Assembly (NCBI GenBank): GCA_020433835.1
Contig: JAGRBY010000185.1
Location: 1-11,712, forward strand
Source of the DNA: Anaerolineae bacterium
Lineage (GTDB): Bacteria; Chloroflexota; Anaerolineae; 4572-78; J111
Length of the DNA stretch: 11,712 nt
Direction: 5' to 3'
The translations under genes were made by a program, and so were the position numbers. Position 1 is the first letter of the stretch, and every line of letters starts with the position of its first letter. A model generated the notes under the pieces. It saw only the letters and a list, made by a program, of their open reading frames with translations, searched no databases and had not been told where the DNA came from. Of the stretch, positions 7,253 to 11,712 are shown piece by piece.

Positions 7253-7335
7253 AGGTGACAGTCACTTATTGATCATAAATCAGCGTTGGATTAGCCCAAA
7301 TAGGTCGATTTAAGGCAGCCAAGTGACTGTCACCT
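7253..7335. repeat. Palindromic repeat element between birA and hflX
   Basis: A perfect 15-base inverted repeat, AGGTGACAGTCACTT (7253-7267) and AAGTGACTGTCACCT (7321-7335), encloses 53 bases. Each arm is itself a near-palindrome (GGTGAC/AGTCAC), so it could fold as one long hairpin or as two small ones. There is no T-run, so it does not look like an intrinsic terminator. No convincing target-site duplication is visible. It sits in the hflX leader or promoter region and may affect expression. A dispersed non-autonomous repeat is the simplest reading. Confidence 0.55.
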
Positions 7336-7418
7336 GGCTTTTGCGTAAGTCCTGTAAAATTAGTTATGGTCATGATACACGCAATAAACAAGAAGAGCAA
7401 TACCCTTTTGGTCACTTT

Positions 7419-8261
7419 TTACTCATTCGATTGGGTTTTTCTTAACGTTACATCGCCCGCTAGAATAGTCTCGATCGAGCCATTAGGCTGCTCAACACGC
7501 AGTGCTCCATTGTCATCAACGCCAAGCATAATGCCCTCCCACTGCTCATCAGAAGAGACATTGGTAACTGTTACCGGCTGCCCTTTACCCACCAAGCGCA
7601 CCTGCCAATCGTGGTGAGGCGACTCGCCACGTTTGAGCGCTTCGTAACGCTGCTCGATGTTTTCAAGGCAGCGCTGTAAAATTGGCAGGCGCAGCGCGGC
7701 GGTATCGCGCCCTAACAACATCGACAGGCTGGTGGCAGTTTGCGCCAGGGATAATCCGCTGTCGGCTTGTGGCTGGGTATCTTGGCTAAAGTCAAGGTTA
7801 ACATTCAGTCCCAACCCAACTACAACCCAATCGAGCTGGCTGCCTTCCAACTCTAATTCGCTCAAAATACCGCACAGTTTTTGCCCGTTTTCGGAGACAA
7901 GATCGTTTGGCCATTTGAGTTTAATCGTTAAATCAGTTACGTATTCGACAGCTTCAGCCAGAGCCAAAGCGCAGATCATTGTTAGCCGTTGGGTCTGTAT
8001 TGGGGCTAAAAAGCCGCCTGGTCTAAACAGCAGCGAGAATAACAAGCTAGATCCTGCCGGGGCATTCCAACTGCGTTTCAGCCGCCCCCGTCCCACAAAC
8101 TGCTCATCAGCCACATACAAAAAGCCTTCAGGCGCGCCAGAGCGAGCCAAACTTTTGAGTTCAGTATTGGTCGAACCGGTCTGTTCCATATACAGTACCG
8201 ACTGCCCAAAAACACGGGTTTTGAGTTGATGACGAATGGCGTCGCCAGAAAGATGGATCAT
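7419..8261 (-). CDS. birA: Biotin--[acetyl-CoA-carboxylase] ligase, catalytic-only form
   Basis: This 280-residue biotin protein ligase attaches biotin, via biotinyl-5'-AMP, to the carboxyl-carrier lysine of biotin-dependent carboxylases. The catalytic core has TGSTNTEL (28-35), the adenylate-binding loop GRGRLKRSW (57-65), KWPND (116-120, K116 corresponding to the catalytic lysine), CGILSELELEG (130-140) and GLGLNVN (149-155). A small C-terminal SH3-like domain (about 222-275) follows. It has no N-terminal winged helix, so it is a monofunctional ligase and not a bio-operon repressor such as E. coli BirA. AGGAG (8271-8275) precedes the ATG by nine bases. It lies upstream of hflX on the same strand, separated by about 200 bases and a palindromic repeat. 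Confidence 0.95.
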   Translation of the reverse strand: MIHLSGDAIRHQLKTRVFGQSVLYMEQTGSTNTELKSLARSGAPEGFLYVADEQFVGRGRLKRSWNAPAGSSLLFSLLFRPGGFLAPIQTQRLTMICALALAEAVEYVTDLTIKLKWPNDLVSENGQKLCGILSELELEGSQLDWVVVGLGLNVNLDFSQDTQPQADSGLSLAQTATSLSMLLGRDTAALRLPILQRCLENIEQRYEALKRGESPHHDWQVRLVGKGQPVTVTNVSSDEQWEGIMLGVDDNGALRVEQPNGSIETILAGDVTLRKTQSNE

Positions 8262-8291
8262 TTGCTTCGACTCCTGAGTTTAGGGTATAGT
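8262..8291 (+). promoter_or_regulatory. Candidate promoter of the potassium channel gene
   Basis: TATAGT (8286-8291, five of six consensus bases) lies 18 bases after TTGCTT (8262-8267, three of six). The -10 overlaps the -10 proposed for birA on the other strand, so the two transcripts may compete for polymerase. The weak -35 keeps confidence low. Confidence 0.35.
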
Positions 8292-8316
8292 ACGTTTACA
8301 GGTTGATTGTTGGCAA
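8287..8316 (-). promoter_or_regulatory. Candidate promoter of birA
   Basis: On the minus strand, TTGCCA (8316-8311, five of six) is followed after 18 bases by TACTAT (8292-8287, four of six). This places a start roughly 20 bases before the birA ATG, leaving room for the AGGAG ribosome binding site. It shares its -10 bases with the divergent promoter. Confidence 0.4.
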
Positions 8317-8332
8317 ATTTTTCATCGGCAAA

Positions 8333-10081
8333 ATGATTAACAAGGCAAAAAATTCATCCGTCAAATTTCCGGCGCTGCCGGAGAAACTTTTCAACCCTAT
8401 CCGGTTACCTTGGATAATAACAAGTCCGGCTATTGGCGTGGGGCTGTATTTGGCGTTATTGGTTATTGTCGATCGGCACAACGCGCTAGATGCCTTTTTT
8501 TCGAGCGGCGAGTGGTGGTACTACAGTATGCTTCCCCCAGCCATGATCACCTATTTTCTTTTTGTTCGACCGCTTTCGCTGCGATTGCTTCATAACACGC
8601 TTGAACAATTTCGTCCTCTTATCCCTTCTCCCAAAACCTATGATCGTTTGGTAACAGATGTGCGTATCCTCAAACCGCATTGGGAATGGATCTTTTTCGG
8701 CCTGGGTGCCATTGCGGGCTGGCTCATCATCCGCCCCTGGGAAAATGATATCCCTGAGCTGGTTGTCTACAATTTTATAGCGCTGGGGCTTATGTTTGGT
8801 CTCGTTGGCTGGACAATGTACAGCAGCCTGGCCACCAGTCGATCGCTGTCGCTGTTGCAGGAGCAGGTTCGGCAGATAAACATCCTCGGAGCACGAGCTA
8901 TTCCTTCTTTGGCCCGCTGGGGGGTTACAACTGCTTTGTTTTTTATTGGGGCCATGATTGTTGTTGCTGTGTTTGTACCCTTTCAATCGTTTTTTGCCCC
9001 GGAAGTCCTGATCTTTAACGGCATCGTGCTGTTAGTTATCATGCTTATCTTTTTAAGAACCGGCCTATCAACCGAGTTTATGGCCCAATTTCGTATTATC
9101 CGGGCAATTACCGTATTTGCAATGGCCCTGCTGATTGGTACTTTGGGCTATCATCGTCTGGAAGGCTGGCCGCTGATGGATGGACTATATATGACGGTTA
9201 TTACGATGACCACCATCGGTTACGGCGAAATTGGCCCGCTTAGCCAGATAGGCCGCATATTTACCATATTTCTGGGGTTGGCTTCGGTGGGTATTGGCGG
9301 CTACGCCATTTCGACTATTGCGGCTTTTATGATGGAGGGTGATTTTCAACGTCTTTTTGAAGGAACGCGCATGGATAAACAGATTGCCCAATTGCATGAT
9401 CATATTATCTTGTGCGGTATTGGTCGGGTTGGCATGCAGATAGCCGCCGAACTATACCGATCTCAAACTGCCTTTGTGGTGGTTGACCAAAATCATGAGG
9501 AACTGGAGCGTTTGAGGCGGCTAGGCGACATTTTGTATGTACGAGGCGATGCCACCCGCGATGACACCTTACGGCTGGCAGGCATCGAGCGGGCCAAAGG
9601 CATGATTGCCGCATTAAGTGATGACAAGGAAAATTCTTTTGTTGTGCTGAGCGGGCGTTCGCTCAACGCCAATTTGCGTATCGTAGCTCGCCTGGTTGAA
9701 GAAGAAAATGCCGAAAAGCTGCGCCGGGTGGGGGCCGATGAGGTGGTCTCGCCCAATGCTATCGGTGGTGTTCGTATGGCCTCGATGATGGTTCGTCCGG
9801 CGGTGATTGAGTTTTTCGATGAAGTGCTTAACGTCTCCGGCCAAAAACTGGGTCTAGAGGAAGTGCAAATTACCGCCCGCTCGGCCTTAAACGGTAAAAC
9901 GCTGCGGGAAGCGGCTATTGGTCGCGAAGTGGGACTGTTGGTGGTGGCTATTCGGTCGCACGACAGCAAATATCAGTTTAACCCTAGTGCTCAAACGAAA
10001 CTGAGCAGCGGCGATATCCTGATTGTTATCGGCACGCCGGAGCAGTTAGCCGCGCTACGCAAAATTAATTCAAATTCATAA
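8333..10081 (+). CDS. Potassium channel with RCK/TrkA domains and an extra N-terminal membrane module
   Basis: This gene encodes 582 residues from ATG 8333. A two-TM potassium channel (about 256-333) has the selectivity filter TTIGYGE (293-299). A cytoplasmic RCK_N Rossmann domain (about 356-480) follows, with GIGRVG (362-367) and D385 for nucleotide binding, then RCK_C (about 495-575). Its family conducts K+ and is gated by ligands such as Ca2+ or nucleotides on the RCK ring. Unusually, about 245 residues with roughly six further hydrophobic segments (near 26-46, 64-78, 117-135, 143-162, 198-217, 222-242) precede the channel. They lack an evident S4-type arginine ladder and I do not recognise them. 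TTG 8303 would add ten residues; neither start has a good ribosome binding site, so the start is uncertain. Its stop is one base from the convergent receiver gene. Confidence 0.9.
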   Translation: MINKAKNSSVKFPALPEKLFNPIRLPWIITSPAIGVGLYLALLVIVDRHNALDAFFSSGEWWYYSMLPPAMITYFLFVRPLSLRLLHNTLEQFRPLIPSPKTYDRLVTDVRILKPHWEWIFFGLGAIAGWLIIRPWENDIPELVVYNFIALGLMFGLVGWTMYSSLATSRSLSLLQEQVRQINILGARAIPSLARWGVTTALFFIGAMIVVAVFVPFQSFFAPEVLIFNGIVLLVIMLIFLRTGLSTEFMAQFRIIRAITVFAMALLIGTLGYHRLEGWPLMDGLYMTVITMTTIGYGEIGPLSQIGRIFTIFLGLASVGIGGYAISTIAAFMMEGDFQRLFEGTRMDKQIAQLHDHIILCGIGRVGMQIAAELYRSQTAFVVVDQNHEELERLRRLGDILYVRGDATRDDTLRLAGIERAKGMIAALSDDKENSFVVLSGRSLNANLRIVARLVEEENAEKLRRVGADEVVSPNAIGGVRMASMMVRPAVIEFFDEVLNVSGQKLGLEEVQITARSALNGKTLREAAIGREVGLLVVAIRSHDSKYQFNPSAQTKLSSGDILIVIGTPEQLAALRKINSNS

Positions 10082-10082
10082 C

Positions 10083-10457
10083 TCAGTCTTCTATTTCATC
10101 GGGGTGAAGCCGTTTAGCCAACAAACGAAGTTGGCCGGGGCTAACCGGTTTGAGAAGCACCAACGTGGCTTTATCGCGCAAGTTATCGGCCAAACGCGCA
10201 TCGGCTGTGGCGATAATAACGTGCGTTTCGGCAAATGTGGGTGTTTCCATAATATAATCCAGAATCTGTTTGCCGGGAACATGAGGAATATGCAGGTCTA
10301 ACACCACTATGGCAGGAACAGCCTCCGCAAGACGTTGCATGGCCGTTTGTCCGTCAGTAATAATTTCCGGCTCAAATTTGGCTGTTTTCAGGGCAATAGA
10401 AAAAATCGTGGCCAGATCGTCTTCATCTTCAATAATGAGTGCCAAGGGGTGATTCAT
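10083..10457 (-). CDS. Single-domain CheY-like response regulator
   Basis: This 124-residue receiver has no output domain. It contains the acidic cluster E10-D11-E12-D13, phosphoacceptor D54 in VVLDLHIP, T84 in IIATAD and K103 in LLKPV, all where expected. Its ATG overlaps the stop of the upstream kinase by one base (TAATG, 10455-10459), so the kinase is the obvious phosphodonor. With no DNA-binding or enzymatic domain, it must act through protein-protein contact or as an intermediate in a phosphorelay. It converges on the potassium channel gene with a one-base gap. A functional link to the channel is possible but is supported only by position. Confidence 0.93.
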   Translation of the reverse strand: MNHPLALIIEDEDDLATIFSIALKTAKFEPEIITDGQTAMQRLAEAVPAIVVLDLHIPHVPGKQILDYIMETPTFAETHVIIATADARLADNLRDKATLVLLKPVSPGQLRLLAKRLHPDEIED

Positions 10458-11712
10458 TATTCACCTATTTTCTCTACTAATTGTAAAGGAAGTATAACGG
10501 TAAAGGTACTGCCCTGTCCAATCTTGCTGTCGAGATAAATTTTACCGTTCATTTGGTTTACAAGCTGTTTTGTAATAGATAAGCCTAGTCCTGTCCCCCC
10601 GTGCCGGCGCGTCTCTGAGCCGTCAATTTGACGAAACGGTTCAAAGATATAGGCATGCGCTTCGGCAGGGATACCCGGACCTGTATCGATAACCTGTATA
10701 GTCCACTGCGACGGCGATGGACTATAAAGGCGAATTTGCACCTCCCCGGCCTCGGTAAACTTAATAGCGTTGCCGGTTAAATTGACAATAATCTGTTGTA
10801 GGCGATCTTTGTCGCCATATAATCTAAGCGGCATCGTGTCATCAATATCAAATAAGAGCCGGAGACCTTTCTTATGGGCCAAAACGCTCATCTTTGTGTC
10901 GATTTCGGCCAGCCAGGCTTTTACCGGAAACCATTTCGGGTGTAAAGCAATATCATCAGACTCATAATGGGATTGATCGAGCAAATCATTGACCATATTG
11001 GTGAGATAGTTGGTGCTGTTGATAATCTTGTAGGTTATCTGCTGCTGCTGATTGGACATCGCCCCAAAAATACCATCATGGAGATATTCACTATAGCCTA
11101 AAATAGTGCCTAAAGGTGTGCGCAATTCGTGGCTGACTTTGGCTAAGAGTTCGCTCTTAAGGCGGCTGGCTTCCAGGGCTTGGTCACGGGCCGTGGCCAA
11201 ACTTTCTTGGGCTTGCTTCCGCTCCAAAATTTCCGCTTCAAGCTGTTGATTGGTTTTTTCTAGCTCGCGTGTTTTCTGTAAAATGGAATTGGTCATCCCA
11301 ACATAGAGCGAATAACCTAAGGCCATCGAACCTAACATGGTTTCATCCTGTTTACGCAGAATTCGAAAGCCAAATAACATTGCGCCAACTTGCTCATCGC
11401 CCATTTGAATGGGTGCTGATAAAATAGCGACCGGGTTATTTTCTATAATCCATGGCGTTAAAGGGCAACTGCTTGACTCCTCCCGCAGTTGTTTAAACCA
11501 CTGAACACCGTTGGTTTGCAGAGCTTGACCAACAAAGTTATTTTCTATTTTATAAACCGTACCTTCCGGTTCATAAAAGTTACCCCGCTCAAGCCGTCCT
11601 ACGATCTTAAAGCTGTCTTGCTCCACACGCATTAAAACGCACATGCATTTAGCCGGAACAACCCAGCGCGAATTACGGCACACGCAAGCCCAAAAATGCT
11701 CAAGGCACGCTT
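10457..11712 (-). CDS. GAF-domain sensor histidine kinase (5' end beyond right edge)
   Basis: This is a soluble-looking kinase. Residue numbers count from the GTG at 11683. A GAF-like domain (about 1-135) leads into a coiled-coil (135-175), then HisKA with phosphoacceptor H185 in SHELRTPLG. HATPase_c follows with N305, DTGPGIP (333-339) and HGGTGLGLSI (361-370), all intact. The frame stays open through the last 29 bases of the window (ACLEHFWAC before the GTG). The GAF fold seems to begin upstream of GTG 11683, which has no ribosome binding site, so I treat the gene as truncated by the window. More sensory domains may lie beyond the edge. It is translationally coupled to the CheY-like receiver. 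No transmembrane helix is visible in the part seen. Confidence 0.9.
   Translation of the reverse strand, partial: ACLEHFWACVCRNSRWVVPAKCMCVLMRVEQDSFKIVGRLERGNFYEPEGTVYKIENNFVGQALQTNGVQWFKQLREESSSCPLTPWIIENNPVAILSAPIQMGDEQVGAMLFGFRILRKQDETMLGSMALGYSLYVGMTNSILQKTRELEKTNQQLEAEILERKQAQESLATARDQALEASRLKSELLAKVSHELRTPLGTILGYSEYLHDGIFGAMSNQQQQITYKIINSTNYLTNMVNDLLDQSHYESDDIALHPKWFPVKAWLAEIDTKMSVLAHKKGLRLLFDIDDTMPLRLYGDKDRLQQIIVNLTGNAIKFTEAGEVQIRLYSPSPSQWTIQVIDTGPGIPAEAHAYIFEPFRQIDGSETRRHGGTGLGLSITKQLVNQMNGKIYLDSKIGQGSTFTVILPLQLVEKIGE

Noticed and set aside
7253..7335. Intrinsic terminator for birA
   Set aside because: The inverted repeat has a 53-base interior and no T-run on either strand, so it does not fit a terminator.
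7657..8229. 190-codon open frame on the plus strand inside birA
   Set aside because: It is antisense to a biotin ligase with all catalytic motifs intact. The translation has no recognisable domain and a composition typical of a shadow frame.
8486..8986. 166-codon minus-strand frame inside the potassium channel N-terminus
   Set aside because: It is highly basic and polar, the expected complement of hydrophobic helices. The plus frame continues directly into the channel domain.
9493..9969. 158-codon open frame on the minus strand inside the RCK region
   Set aside because: It is antisense to conserved RCK_N/RCK_C sequence; the Ser/Arg-rich translation is typical of a complementary frame.
11684..11712. 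GTG 11683 as the true start of the right-edge kinase
   Set aside because: No ribosome binding site precedes it, the frame is open to the window edge, and the GAF-like fold appears to begin further upstream.

Overview
The window looks like chromosomal DNA of a free-living, environmental bacterium. The most likely phylum is Chloroflexota (an Anaerolineae-like lineage), at modest confidence. This rests on the moderate GC content, a dCache-HAMP-GAF-GAF-HisKA_3 kinase paired with a NarL-type regulator, a secreted Ig-like protein with an LPxTG-like tail, and spacers full of palindromic repeats. No rRNA, tRNA, CRISPR array, phage gene or transposase gene is visible.

Layout from left to right. (1) 1-111, minus strand: the first 37 codons of a TauE/SafE-family membrane permease that runs off the left edge. 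(2) 373-3857, minus: a two-component system. A large membrane sensor kinase is followed by a NarL/LuxR response regulator, coupled by an ATGA stop/start overlap. (3) 3879-4386: a 508-base spacer with a MITE-like palindrome flanked by an 8-base direct repeat, then a good promoter for the next gene. (4) 4387-5376, plus: a secreted Ig-like protein with a C-terminal LPVSG sorting-type signal, closed by a strong terminator. (5) 5444-5589: a second, nested palindromic element. (6) 5677-8261, minus: birA-like biotin ligase, then hflX GTPase, then a 59-residue two-helix membrane protein. A third palindromic element lies between birA and hflX. (7) 8333-10081, plus: a potassium channel with a cytoplasmic RCK/TrkA domain and an unusual multi-helix N-terminal module. 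It is divergent from birA, with overlapping promoters. (8) 10083-11712, minus: a GAF-containing HisKA histidine kinase, open at the right edge, and a stand-alone CheY-like receiver coupled by a TAATG overlap.

The genes fall into two signalling modules (one transcriptional, one ending in a bare receiver), a small housekeeping cluster and two plus-strand envelope genes. They do not form one pathway.

The most notable observations are: hflX appears to begin at a non-canonical ATT codon behind a strong ribosome binding site; a short membrane-protein gene follows hflX; three spacers each hold a structurally different palindromic element, one with a likely target-site duplication; and the potassium channel carries an uncharacterised N-terminal membrane module.
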